Positions 13,738 through 20,923 of a DNA stretch of 29,643 nt are shown piece after piece. Numbering within the stretch: the stretch's first letter is position 1; the number at the start of each line of letters is the position of its first letter. The notes below the pieces were generated by a model. That model made no database searches, was not told where the DNA came from, and saw nothing but the letters and a program-made list of their open reading frames with translations. Source of the DNA: a virus; IMG/VR virus record IMGVR_UViG_3300035225_000014, positions 1-29,643 of that record; one strand, 5' to 3'. Both the position numbers and the translations under genes were made by a program.

Positions 13738-14748
13738 ATGAATAATATAAAGATTGAAAATGGGATATACAACAATACAGATATCAGTGGTGTATTTCCT
13801 TTACTTAAAGGTCTTACAAAATCCAAAGATGGTTCGTATTTTGTAAAAATCAATGTTAGTGATGCAGAGGACAAAGTTTTCAAAGGTCGTGAAGCAGTTC
13901 GAGTTAAAATTGAAAACCAAGACCAAGTTACCGAAGTTGAAGATGTTAAACTTGGTAAAAAAGTTGTTGAAACTGACGAACAAGGAATGGATAGAATTAA
14001 AGAACGTTTTGAAATTCTGGAAGAAATGACTAATGCTACTCTTGACGGTATAGTTAGGGGTATGGTTGTTACAGGACCTCCAGGAGTTGGTAAAACATAC
14101 GGTGTTGAACAAGTTCTTGAAAAAGATGGTTTGTTCGATATGATGGCAGACCGACCAATGCGACATACATTTGTTAAAGGTGCCATGTCGGCACTTGGAT
14201 TGTATTCTAAACTTTATGAGTATAAAGATTCTAATAATATCCTTGTTCTTGACGATTGTGATACAATTCTGTTTAATGAAGATGCCCTTAATATTCTAAA
14301 AGCGGCTCTTGACTCTTGTAAGAGAAGAAAGATTTCTTGGAATACAGATTCTCATTTATTAAGAAGAGAAGGTGTTCCTAGTACATTTGAGTTTAATGGT
14401 TCTGTTATCTTTATTACTAACTTAAAGTTTGATAATATGAGAAGTACAAAGATTAGAGACCACTTAGAGGCTATTCTTTCAAGATGTCACTATCTTGATT
14501 TGACCCTTGATACAACTCGTGATAAGTTGTTGAGAATTAAACAGATTGCCAGAGAGGGCGGATTGTTTGATACTAAGGGCTTGACTAAAGTTCAAGAACA
14601 AGAAATTATCGACTTTATGTATGAAAACAAAAATAAACTTAGAGAGATTTCTTTGAGAATGGCTCAAAAGATTGCTGACCTAAGAAACATGGATTCAAAT
14701 AGATGGAAACTTCTGACTGAATCAACTTGTATGAAACGAGCAGTTTAA
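13738..14748 (+). CDS. AAA+ ATPase
   Basis: This 336-residue protein has a Walker A motif GPPGVGKT at 113-120 and Walker B ILVLDDCD at 168-175. Sensor-1 lies in VIFITNLKF (N228), and an Arg in LSRCHYLDL near 249 may be the arginine finger. The first 100 residues form a separate basic/acidic domain. AAA+ proteins remodel proteins or nucleic acids. This one is not the usual gp44 clamp loader, since the flanking residues differ and gp62 is not adjacent. A standalone phage AAA+ protein with its own promoter is best described as a remodelling ATPase of unknown target. The stop codon lies in a perfect 22-bp palindrome. Confidence 0.85.
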   Translation: MNNIKIENGIYNNTDISGVFPLLKGLTKSKDGSYFVKINVSDAEDKVFKGREAVRVKIENQDQVTEVEDVKLGKKVVETDEQGMDRIKERFEILEEMTNATLDGIVRGMVVTGPPGVGKTYGVEQVLEKDGLFDMMADRPMRHTFVKGAMSALGLYSKLYEYKDSNNILVLDDCDTILFNEDALNILKAALDSCKRRKISWNTDSHLLRREGVPSTFEFNGSVIFITNLKFDNMRSTKIRDHLEAILSRCHYLDLTLDTTRDKLLRIKQIAREGGLFDTKGLTKVQEQEIIDFMYENKNKLREISLRMAQKIADLRNMDSNRWKLLTESTCMKRAV

Positions 14749-14757
14749 ACTGCTCGT
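14736..14757 (+). other. Perfect 22-bp palindrome across AAA+ stop codon
   Basis: The arms ACGAGCAG and CTGCTCGT flank TTTAAA, giving an 8-bp GC-rich stem with a 6-base loop. The TAA stop (14746-14748) is in the loop. There is no T tract after it, so it may be an mRNA-stability hairpin, a weak terminator, or a protein-binding palindrome. Confidence 0.6.
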
Positions 14758-14788
14758 CTACTAATTTTAATAAGAGAGGAGTAATAAG

Positions 14789-15235
14789 ATGGGTATATTT
14801 AATGTAGTGTGGTTTGTATTTGTTGGATGGTGGAGTGCATTGATTACAATGATACTTGCAGGAGCAATGGCTATGACAATAATTGGAATTCCAATTGCTA
14901 AGTCAATGTTTCAGTTAGCAAAATTGAATGCATTTCCTTTTGGAAAAGAAATAATTCGAGAAACTGAATTGAAAGGTAAAAGTAATGTTTCAACTGCTAG
15001 AAAAGTTGGCGGTATAATTGCTAATATTATATGGTTTCCATTTGGTATATGCCTTGCAGTTCTAAATTTAATTGCAGGAATATTTGCATTTTGTACTATA
15101 ATCGGAATACCATTCGGTGTAGTATATGTAAGAATGGCGGCATTTGTTGTGTTTCCTATCGGTGCAAAAGTTGTAACAAAGAAACAAGCATTTGCATCAG
15201 CAGTTGTGAATGAAATGGGCCGAAGACTAGCCTAA
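14789..15235 (+). CDS. YccF-like inner-membrane protein
   Basis: This 148-residue protein resembles the bacterial YccF family (DUF307) of small inner-membrane proteins. Two related halves each carry a hydrophobic hairpin ending in an IIGIPIA or IIGIPFG motif (about residues 27-33 and 108-114). The intervening loop contains LNAFPFGKEIIRETEL, and the end contains FVVFPIGAKVV. YccF function is not well defined. The phage copy could alter the host membrane or transport. ATG 14789 follows AGAGAGGAGTAATAAG, a strong ribosome-binding site. A strong terminator ends the operon directly after it. Confidence 0.8.
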   Translation: MGIFNVVWFVFVGWWSALITMILAGAMAMTIIGIPIAKSMFQLAKLNAFPFGKEIIRETELKGKSNVSTARKVGGIIANIIWFPFGICLAVLNLIAGIFAFCTIIGIPFGVVYVRMAAFVVFPIGAKVVTKKQAFASAVVNEMGRRLA

Positions 15236-15255
15236 GTAAAAAGTTTAACCTCCCG

Positions 15256-15288
15256 ACGGCAGTAAGAGAAATTTTACTGCCGTTTTTT
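15256..15288 (+). terminator. Strong rho-independent terminator
   Basis: ACGGCAGTAA (15256-15265) pairs perfectly with TTACTGCCGT (15274-15283) around an 8-base loop, followed by six T residues (15283-15288). It is the clearest terminator in the window and separates the YccF operon from uvsW. Confidence 0.92.
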
Positions 15289-15308
15289 ACATCTGATGCT
15301 AAAATCAC

Positions 15309-15337
15309 TTGTATTTTGTGTCAGAATATGTTATACT
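15309..15337 (+). promoter_or_regulatory. Sigma70-like promoter for uvsW
   Basis: TTGTAT at 15309-15314 and TATACT at 15332-15337 are separated by 17 bases, with AATATGT before the -10 box. Predicted start is near 15344, about 21 bases before ATG 15365. Confidence 0.55.
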
Positions 15338-15364
15338 AACACATATGTTGAGAAAAACGATATA

Positions 15365-16810
15365 ATGAGCAAATGTACAATTATAATCAAGGACGAAGTA
15401 AACGTAAAGTTAGAAGGTCTTGACCCAGCAACACGCAGAAAGTGTAGTGATAAACTGAAATTTTTCTTACCACACGCCTTTCATATGCCTGCGTATAAAT
15501 TAGGTAGATGGGATGGCACAGTTCGTTTCTGTGATGTCGGTGGTAGAACTTTCTTAAATTTACTAGATGATGTATTGCCTGTAATCATTGAACAAGGCTA
15601 TGAAGTAGTGATTGATGATAGGCGTAAGAACGAAGAAATGGAATTTGAACTCGTTACCGAAGATTTTTGGGAAGGAGTTACTTGGCCTGAAGGACATATA
15701 CACGCAGGTGAACCGATACTATTAAGAGATTATCAAGTAGAAGTGATTAATCAGTTCATATCTGCCCCACAATGTCTTCAGGAGATAGCCACCGGTGCTG
15801 GTAAGACGATTATGACTGCGACAATGAGTAAGGTAGTAGAGAAGTATGGTAGGTCAATCGTTATCGTTCCAAACAAAGACTTAGTAAGACAAACAGAAGA
15901 AGATTATAATAATTGCGAATTAGATGTTGGCGTATATTTTGGAGATAAAAAGGACATAGGAAAGACTCACACGATTTGTACTTGGCAGAGTTTGAATTCA
16001 TTAATGAAGAAAACTAAGAAAGGTGAAGCAAACATCCAGGAATTTATCGAGGACGTATGTTGCGTTATTGTTGATGAAACACATCAAGCAAAAGCAGATG
16101 TGTTGAAAGATTTATTGACAAGTGTGTTTGCTAATGTGCCTATTCGGTGGGGATTGACTGGCACTATTCCAAAGAGTGATTGGGAATCTGCTAGTTTACG
16201 GAGTTCAATTGGTGATGTAGTAAACAAACTGTCAGCAAAAGAATTACAGGACCAGGGAATATTAGCAAATTGTCACGTTAATATTCTACAAACACAGGAG
16301 ACTGCGAGTTATACCAATTATCAAAATGAAATGACATACTTGCTTGAAGATAAAAAGAGATTAAAGTTTATTGCTAATAGAATTAAAAATATTTCTGTAA
16401 CTGGAAACACTCTTGTTCTAACGAATAGAATAAAAAACGGAAAAGAGTTACAAGAGTTAATTCCAGATGCTGAGTTTGTACAAGGTGCAATGAAGGTCGT
16501 GGATAGAAAGGATGCATACAATGACATAAACGAAGGAACAAATACAGTTACTATTGCTACTTATGGAGTGGCTTCTGTTGGAATTAACATTCCTCGTATA
16601 TTTAATTTGGTATTATTAGAACCAGGCAAATCGTTTGTCAGAGTTATTCAGTCGATTGGACGTGGAGTTCGAATTGCGAAAGATAAAGATTTTGTGCAAA
16701 TATGGGATGTGACCAGTAGATGTAAGTATTCAAAAAGACACTTGACACAACGAAAGAAATACTATAAAGAGGCTTCATATCCATTTACAATAGAAAAAAT
16801 AGAATATTAA
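15365..16810 (+). CDS. uvsW: UvsW ATP-dependent helicase
   Basis: This 481-residue SF2 helicase matches T4 UvsW, which unwinds branched DNA and R-loops. It helps switch phage replication from origin-dependent to recombination-dependent mode. Walker A is ATGAGKT at 142-148, the DExH-type box is DETH at 237-240, motif III is GLTGT, and motif VI is IQSIGRGVR near the C-terminus. The N-terminal 100 residues fit the UvsW DNA-binding domain (MPAYKLGRWDGTVRF). ATG 15365 is chosen because the upstream in-frame extension crosses the promoter and has no ribosome-binding site. A weak GAGAAAAACG precedes the ATG. Confidence 0.92.
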   Translation: MSKCTIIIKDEVNVKLEGLDPATRRKCSDKLKFFLPHAFHMPAYKLGRWDGTVRFCDVGGRTFLNLLDDVLPVIIEQGYEVVIDDRRKNEEMEFELVTEDFWEGVTWPEGHIHAGEPILLRDYQVEVINQFISAPQCLQEIATGAGKTIMTATMSKVVEKYGRSIVIVPNKDLVRQTEEDYNNCELDVGVYFGDKKDIGKTHTICTWQSLNSLMKKTKKGEANIQEFIEDVCCVIVDETHQAKADVLKDLLTSVFANVPIRWGLTGTIPKSDWESASLRSSIGDVVNKLSAKELQDQGILANCHVNILQTQETASYTNYQNEMTYLLEDKKRLKFIANRIKNISVTGNTLVLTNRIKNGKELQELIPDAEFVQGAMKVVDRKDAYNDINEGTNTVTIATYGVASVGINIPRIFNLVLLEPGKSFVRVIQSIGRGVRIAKDKDFVQIWDVTSRCKYSKRHLTQRKKYYKEASYPFTIEKIEY

Positions 16811-16819
16811 AGGAAAACT

Positions 16820-17320
16820 ATGAAAATATTAACACCAGAAAACAGATGTTTCGAAATGAACAGTCTACCAGAAGAAATAGACGATATTCGATATTGTGTA
16901 ATGGATGTAACTGATAAAGATGACCCAGATTTCTTTTTTATTCCGTTAGTTTTTATAGAAACATTTAGTGCGCCTAGTATGAGTATTAGTCTTGGACCAT
17001 ATAACATTGAAATGCCAATTGATTGGAATATTATGATTGGTGAAGCCGAACTTGGATTACTAGAATTTATTCCATTGACAAGTATCAATGAACGCAAGTT
17101 TGATACACTATTGACAAATCCATTAAAAGGGTATACAATGGATTGGCAACCTATAAAAGTTAATAATGTATTTGCAGATGTGAAATGGTTCTTTCCTAAG
17201 TTGAAATACGGACATATTCTTGCGATACCGATTGAATACGGAGATAATCCTAAATGTGCATATTTTGTAAAAGATTTAAATCGAATTCCAGACCAGATGA
17301 GTAGTTATGATTTTTTCTGA
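16820..17320 (+). CDS. Hypothetical protein after UvsW
   Basis: The product is 166 residues long. It looks like a beta-rich soluble protein with many Pro, Ile and aromatic residues, including WNIMIGEAELGLLEFIPLTS and a C-terminal KLKYGHILAIPIEYGDNPKC. The middle shape is reminiscent of small phage accessory proteins placed among replication genes, but I cannot name the family. ATG 16820 follows AAAGGAAAAC. Its last 14 bases overlap the next gene. Confidence 0.75.
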   Translation: MKILTPENRCFEMNSLPEEIDDIRYCVMDVTDKDDPDFFFIPLVFIETFSAPSMSISLGPYNIEMPIDWNIMIGEAELGLLEFIPLTSINERKFDTLLTNPLKGYTMDWQPIKVNNVFADVKWFFPKLKYGHILAIPIEYGDNPKCAYFVKDLNRIPDQMSSYDFF

Positions 17321-17522
17321 TAGTAATAATGGGCATAGAGTAGTCATTGATTCATATAAGAAAGGGGATGATGCATATCAATGGTGTTCAGATAATCTTC
17401 CATTGTCAGAGTGGACAGTAGTCCAAGATGAGAATGCAGAATCGTTTTATTTTGAGGAAGAACAATATGCTCAGAATTTTTTATTAGTGTTTGGCGGAAG
17501 GTATTATAAACATGGCGGCTAA
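17307..17522 (+). CDS. Small hypothetical protein
   Basis: The product is 71 residues long. It starts inside the end of the preceding gene (14-base overlap) and its end overlaps the next start by 11 bases, as is usual in this operon. It is acidic and aromatic-rich (SFYFEEEQYAQNFLLVFGGRYY). A segment near the C-terminus of the related small protein encoded at 19613-19930 has a similar pattern (KIYFEDENDAAMFALVW), so the two may be distant relatives. No known family is recognised. Confidence 0.65.
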   Translation: MIFSDSNNGHRVVIDSYKKGDDAYQWCSDNLPLSEWTVVQDENAESFYFEEEQYAQNFLLVFGGRYYKHGG

Positions 17523-18000
17523 GTTACCACTAAATGATGTATTAAATGCAATTGATAGAAAAGATTTCAATTGGTATGCTAACCTTGATGCTGAGAAAAA
17601 GAAAGCATGGGGTAGTTGGTTGTTCTTGCGTTATGCGAGTTCAACTAAGGGAAAAGATAAAGAAGAATTGTTGCTTAATACAAATGAGTTTGTGAACAAA
17701 CATTATGGTGATATCTATAAGTATGATGAATTAGTTTGGAAGTTATTGTGTCTGACTAGCACAGGTAAAAAACAATATCATGAGTGGATTAAACCACCAA
17801 ATGCGAAAATAAAAACAGATACGATTTCACAGTTCGTATCAGAAACATATCCTACCATGAATGGTGATGAGATAGAATTGTTTCAAAAAATGAACGATGT
17901 TTCAGATTTGAAACAAATGGCAGGTGATATGGGTATGACTGATAAAGAGATTAGTGAAATTTTTGACAAAAAGAAAGCAAAAAGGAAGAAGAAAAAATAA
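17512..18000 (+). CDS. Probable clamp-loader small subunit (gp62-like)
   Basis: The product is 162 residues long. The N-terminal part (LPLNDVLNAIDRKDFNWYAN, then KKKAWGSWLFLRYASS, and later TNEFVNKHYGD) has the pattern I associate with divergent T4-like phage clamp-loader subunit A, the gp62 equivalent that works with gp44 to load the sliding clamp. The C-terminal end is a helical segment plus a Lys tract. The AAA+ partner gp44 is not evident in the window, which weakens the call. ATG 17512 lies within the end of the previous gene. A slightly longer TTG start at 17491 is possible but has no ribosome-binding site. Confidence 0.55.
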   Translation: MAAKLPLNDVLNAIDRKDFNWYANLDAEKKKAWGSWLFLRYASSTKGKDKEELLLNTNEFVNKHYGDIYKYDELVWKLLCLTSTGKKQYHEWIKPPNAKIKTDTISQFVSETYPTMNGDEIELFQKMNDVSDLKQMAGDMGMTDKEISEIFDKKKAKRKKKK

Positions 18001-18669
18001 ATGTTTGAATGTCAATATTGCGAAGCGAAATTTAAGTCTGAAAGGACTATAATGATTCATGTCTGTGAACCTAAAAGACGTTATATGAATAAAGATGAAA
18101 AATATTCAAGACTGGCGTTTCATGCTTATAGTAGATTTTATGAATTAACACAAGCAGTTGGCGGAAGAACATTTGATGATTTTGCAAAAAGTAAGTTTTA
18201 TTTGGGGTTTACCAAGTTTGGAATGCATATAATCAACATAAATGCAGTAAATCCTGAAGATTTCATTGACTTTGTTATACGAAATAGTGTAAAATTAGAT
18301 AGATGGTGTTCAGATTCCGTATATGAAACGTATATACAAGAATTGAATAGAAAGGAATCAGCCGACAGAGCAGTAGAACGTAGTATATTGTTAATGCAAA
18401 AATGGGGAGCAGATTATGACAGACCGTTTAGTAGATTTTTTAAAGAAGTCAGTAAACCATTGGCCATACATTATATTACATCAGGACGACTTAGTCCTTG
18501 GGTCATTTTTAATTGTGACTCTGGTGCAGAACTAATTGATAGTTTTTCTGACCAAGAACTAATTATGATTAATGAGTATTTAGAACCCTCGTTCTGGACA
18601 AGAAAATTTGAAATTAGACGAGAAGATGTGCAATTTGTAAAAATGATATTAAAAAAGGCAGAAATATAA
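18001..18669 (+). CDS. Zinc-finger-containing hypothetical protein
   Basis: This 222-residue protein begins with a single C2HC-type finger: C4-x2-C7 (CQYC) then H20-x1-C22 (HVC), followed by a basic patch, PKRRYM. The rest is mostly helical with aromatic residues and no recognised domain. A finger at the very N-terminus suggests DNA, RNA or protein binding. ATG begins at the base after the gp62-like stop codon. Its stop codon shares a base with the next ATG. Its place beside replication genes suggests a DNA-linked role, which is inference. Confidence 0.7.
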   Translation: MFECQYCEAKFKSERTIMIHVCEPKRRYMNKDEKYSRLAFHAYSRFYELTQAVGGRTFDDFAKSKFYLGFTKFGMHIININAVNPEDFIDFVIRNSVKLDRWCSDSVYETYIQELNRKESADRAVERSILLMQKWGADYDRPFSRFFKEVSKPLAIHYITSGRLSPWVIFNCDSGAELIDSFSDQELIMINEYLEPSFWTRKFEIRREDVQFVKMILKKAEI

Positions 18670-18869
18670 TGGCAACGAAAAGAGAAACACACAAAACTGG
18701 CAATCTAGTAATACAGAAAGATCCAGATACTGGAGAACTATATTTAGAACTACCTAAGAAGACCTTAAACAAGTTAGGTTGGTCTGAAGATGATGAGTTA
18801 GAATGGATAGAGAATCCAGATGGAACTTGGCATGTAAATAAAGTGGAGAATAAAAATGAATCCCGATGA
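18669..18869 (+). CDS. Small AbrB/MazE-like protein
   Basis: The product is 66 residues long. The segment ELYLELPKKTLNKLGWSEDD followed by ELEWIENPDGTWHV resembles the swapped-hairpin AbrB/MazE fold, where a beta hairpin, a Pro-Lys helix cap (LGW.EGD-like) and a strand recur. Such proteins bind DNA as transcription regulators or antitoxins. No toxin is adjacent, so a regulatory role is more likely than a toxin-antitoxin pair. ATG overlaps the previous stop codon (TAATG). The end overlaps the next gene by 14 bases. Confidence 0.6.
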   Translation: MATKRETHKTGNLVIQKDPDTGELYLELPKKTLNKLGWSEDDELEWIENPDGTWHVNKVENKNESR

Positions 18870-19140
18870 TTTAGATTTAGATTTAGATTATGTAACAGGC
18901 TCATATAATGATGTCACAGTGACGTTAGATTCTAATGTGTGGGGCGACCCCGAAGAAGATAGCGACCAAGATGCATTCAAATCAATCAATGATAGATTGT
19001 CAACGATTGAAAATCGTTTATCAATTCTTGTACCAGATAAAGAGATGCTAGAGAAGTATGAAGTATTACAGGACATGTACAAGCAGTATAAGGCCGCAGA
19101 GGCTCTATTAGATGGTCCAGACCCGGAGCAAATGATATGA
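18856..19140 (+). CDS. Acidic hypothetical protein
   Basis: The product is 94 residues long. The start is Asp-rich (NPDDLDLDLDY). A helical coiled-coil-like part from about 42 to 85 (INDRLSTIENRLSIL, then KYEVLQDMYKQYKAAEALL) suggests oligomerisation. ATG 18856 follows GTGGAG at a good distance, inside the end of the preceding gene. Its stop overlaps the next ATG as ATGA. I do not recognise a family. Confidence 0.68.
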   Translation: MNPDDLDLDLDYVTGSYNDVTVTLDSNVWGDPEEDSDQDAFKSINDRLSTIENRLSILVPDKEMLEKYEVLQDMYKQYKAAEALLDGPDPEQMI

Positions 19141-19625
19141 AGAACAGAAAATATACTTGGGATGGAGTACAAGAAGCGATTAGTTCAATTGCAATGCAAA
19201 TGTTTAAAGACGAATGGCGCCCAGATTACATCGTGGGAATCACTCGAGGCGGACTTATTCCAGCAGTTCTTCTTTCACATGTTACTGATATTCCAATGCA
19301 TACATTATGTGTTCAACTAGAATCTGAGGGACTAGATGCGAATACAGAATCTAATACTTGGATGGCAGAAGAGGCATTGATAGAGAAGAAAAAAATTCTA
19401 ATCATTGACGATATTAATCGAGGTGGAGACGCAATAAGTTGGATTATGAATGATTGGCAACTAAGTGTTCCAGGTATTTCTTCTGGTGATGCCGTCTGGC
19501 ACAATAATATAAGATTTGCATCTTTGATTGATAACCCAAATTCTAAAGTACCAATGGACTATTGTAATGACGAAATTGACCTGGACGAGGAGGGCATTTG
19601 GGTGGAGTTTCCATGGGAGAATTAA
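19137..19625 (+). CDS. Phosphoribosyltransferase-like protein
   Basis: This 162-residue type I phosphoribosyltransferase-fold protein has YIVGITRGGLIPA at about 31-43 and the PRPP-binding signature ILIIDDINRGGDA at 87-99, with the two Asp residues. These enzymes transfer ribose-5-phosphate from PRPP to a base, most often in purine or pyrimidine salvage. The second half, VPMDYCNDEIDLDEEGIWVEFPWE, resembles the C-terminal part of bacterial hypoxanthine/xanthine-type members. The base used cannot be inferred. It would fit phage nucleotide supply alongside NrdA/NrdB. The start overlaps the previous stop as ATGA. Confidence 0.85.
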   Translation: MKNRKYTWDGVQEAISSIAMQMFKDEWRPDYIVGITRGGLIPAVLLSHVTDIPMHTLCVQLESEGLDANTESNTWMAEEALIEKKKILIIDDINRGGDAISWIMNDWQLSVPGISSGDAVWHNNIRFASLIDNPNSKVPMDYCNDEIDLDEEGIWVEFPWEN

Positions 19626-19930
19626 TAAGACGAAATCCCAAAAGAACACAAGAAAGACTATCGAGGCTTCGTTCTATTGTCAAGCCCAAGAAACCTAAAA
19701 GACGATTTCCATCAGATTTTAATAACGAGGAATACTTAGAATGGACTTCTATTTCTTCTGACAATGTAGATTACGAAGTAACTCCATTAGTAAAAGGAGC
19801 AGGTCGTCTGGGAGAATTAGTAGATTGGTGTGATGATAATTGTAGCAAATTATATATTATAGGAAAAGCCAATAAAATATATTTTGAAGATGAAAATGAT
19901 GCGGCAATGTTCGCGTTGGTATGGAAATGA
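19613..19930 (+). CDS. Hypothetical basic protein
   Basis: The product is 105 residues long. It starts inside the end of the phosphoribosyltransferase gene, with GGTGGAG about five bases upstream. The first 40 residues are very basic (LIRRNPKRTQERLSRLRSIV, then KPKKPKRR). The C-terminal half looks alpha/beta (LGELVDWCDDNCSKLYIIG, then KIYFEDENDAAMFALVWK), resembling the end of the 71-residue protein at 17307. No family recognised. The end overlaps the next gene as ATGA if that starts at 19927. Confidence 0.68.
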   Translation: MGELIRRNPKRTQERLSRLRSIVKPKKPKRRFPSDFNNEEYLEWTSISSDNVDYEVTPLVKGAGRLGELVDWCDDNCSKLYIIGKANKIYFEDENDAAMFALVWK

Positions 19931-20520
19931 ATATAGTAAAAACTGATATTGACATTGATGTGATTGATAGGGAATCGTTATTGGTTCACTTCAAACATAT
20001 CCCTGCGATTATTAAAAAGAAAGATGATACATATGACAAGCATAATACTGGTGTGTATTTTCAACCTATTCCGTGTGACCAGTTAACTGGATTATCATCA
20101 ATTGATTACAAGGAAGCAGAAGACCGTGGATATTTCAAGTTAGACTTTCTTAACAATAGTTTGTATGAAGGTGTGCGAGATGAAGACCACCTCGACAGTC
20201 TGACAACTCAAGAACCGATATGGGATTTGTTACAACATGAGGATGTTGTTAAAAATCTAGCACATGTTCATAATCATATTAGTGTATTGAATGTTTTAAA
20301 ACCAACAAACATTGTAGAATTAGCAGAAGTTCTGGCAATCATTCGACCAGCAAAAAGACATCTCTTAAACGAGAGTAAATCAAAAATTAAAAAAGAAGTT
20401 TGGGTGAAACCAACCGATGGTTCTTATTATTTTAAAAAAGCACATGCGATTGCATATGCAGTAAGTATTGTTGTACAACTTAATCTATTTTGCGAACAAG
20501 TTGAACAGAACGCCGTTTAA
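19927..20520 (+). CDS. DnaE-like (polymerase III finger-like) protein
   Basis: The product is 197 residues long. A segment near residues 94-140 (IWDLLQHEDVVKNLAHVHNH, then LNVLKPTNIVELAEVLAIIRP) resembles the finger region of bacterial DNA polymerase III alpha (C-family), where the palm leads into a conserved Arg-Pro. Short relatives occur in marine T4-like phages. The active-site palm Asp residues of a full polymerase are absent, so it cannot be an independent polymerase. It may be a remnant or a binding partner. ATG 19927 forms an ATGA overlap with the previous stop, and ATG 19921 is the other choice. Its 3' end overlaps the minus-strand gene by 41 bases. Confidence 0.6.
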   Translation: MNIVKTDIDIDVIDRESLLVHFKHIPAIIKKKDDTYDKHNTGVYFQPIPCDQLTGLSSIDYKEAEDRGYFKLDFLNNSLYEGVRDEDHLDSLTTQEPIWDLLQHEDVVKNLAHVHNHISVLNVLKPTNIVELAEVLAIIRPAKRHLLNESKSKIKKEVWVKPTDGSYYFKKAHAIAYAVSIVVQLNLFCEQVEQNAV

Positions 20521-20872
20521 TTCTCTTTTGAATAATATTCATCAAACTCGTTTCTGGTCCCCATAGCACTTCACAATCTTTTGAATTCATATTTAGAATA
20601 CATCCTCTGAATGGCTCTATCTGTGTTTTTAGAAATAGATTTATAGGAATTAATCTGTTCGATTCCCACCACCATTGTTCACCAAGTTCTATGAAATGTT
20701 TTCTTGCTTCCGCATCATTAATCATTTCAAAGTTATACATTGATGTTATTGTGGAGTCGCTGTTGATGATGATTCCAAGGTATTCTGTATATTCTTTTTT
20801 GTTTCCATATTTAACACAGGAAAAGAAAGGATAGTTATCTTGTAGCCATTGTATCTTATCTTCGTCTATCAT
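20480..20872 (-). CDS. Hypothetical protein, the only minus-strand gene
   Basis: The product is 130 residues long, on the opposite strand to everything else. It fills the 400-base gap on the plus strand, which carries no other plausible gene. The composition is protein-like, with a Trp-rich core (LGEQWWWESNRLIPINLF) and a basic C-terminus (KRIKRRSVQLVRKID). No family is recognised. The minus-strand octamer GATAAATA (20886 to 20879) ends six bases before ATG 20872, and no ribosome-binding site separates them, which predicts a leaderless late message. The 3' end converges with the DnaE-like gene, so antisense interference is possible. Confidence 0.75.
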   Translation of the reverse strand: MIDEDKIQWLQDNYPFFSCVKYGNKKEYTEYLGIIINSDSTITSMYNFEMINDAEARKHFIELGEQWWWESNRLIPINLFLKTQIEPFRGCILNMNSKDCEVLWGPETSLMNIIQKRIKRRSVQLVRKID

Positions 20873-20878
20873 AGAACA

Positions 20879-20886
20879 TATTTATC
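20879..20886 (-). promoter_or_regulatory. Late promoter, minus strand
   Basis: The minus strand reads GATAAATA from 20886 to 20879. The distance to ATG 20872 is six bases. It faces away from the plus-strand octamer at 20911, with 24 bases between. Confidence 0.6.
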
Positions 20887-20910
20887 ATTCCAAGAATTCA
20901 TCCCCTGGAA

Positions 20911-20918
20911 GATAAATA
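20911..20918 (+). promoter_or_regulatory. Late promoter, plus strand
   Basis: GATAAATA lies five bases before ATG 20924. The predicted start coincides with or lies next to the ATG, so the message would have no leader. It forms a divergent pair with the minus-strand octamer at 20879-20886. Confidence 0.65.
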
Positions 20919-20923
20919 CTACT

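Noticed and set aside
13659-14186. A 175-codon open frame on the minus strand opposite the AAA+ gene
   Set aside because: The plus-strand gene has clear Walker motifs, its own promoter and a ribosome-binding site. The minus frame encodes a Ser/Thr/Pro-rich sequence typical of a shadow frame.
15296-15364. A 23-residue N-terminal extension of UvsW
   Set aside because: It runs through the predicted promoter, and UvsW normally begins near the sequence after ATG 15365.
18669-19140. A toxin-antitoxin pair formed by the AbrB/MazE-like protein and its neighbour
   Set aside because: The neighbour is an acidic coiled-coil protein with no toxin-like features, and the order and overlap match ordinary operon packing.
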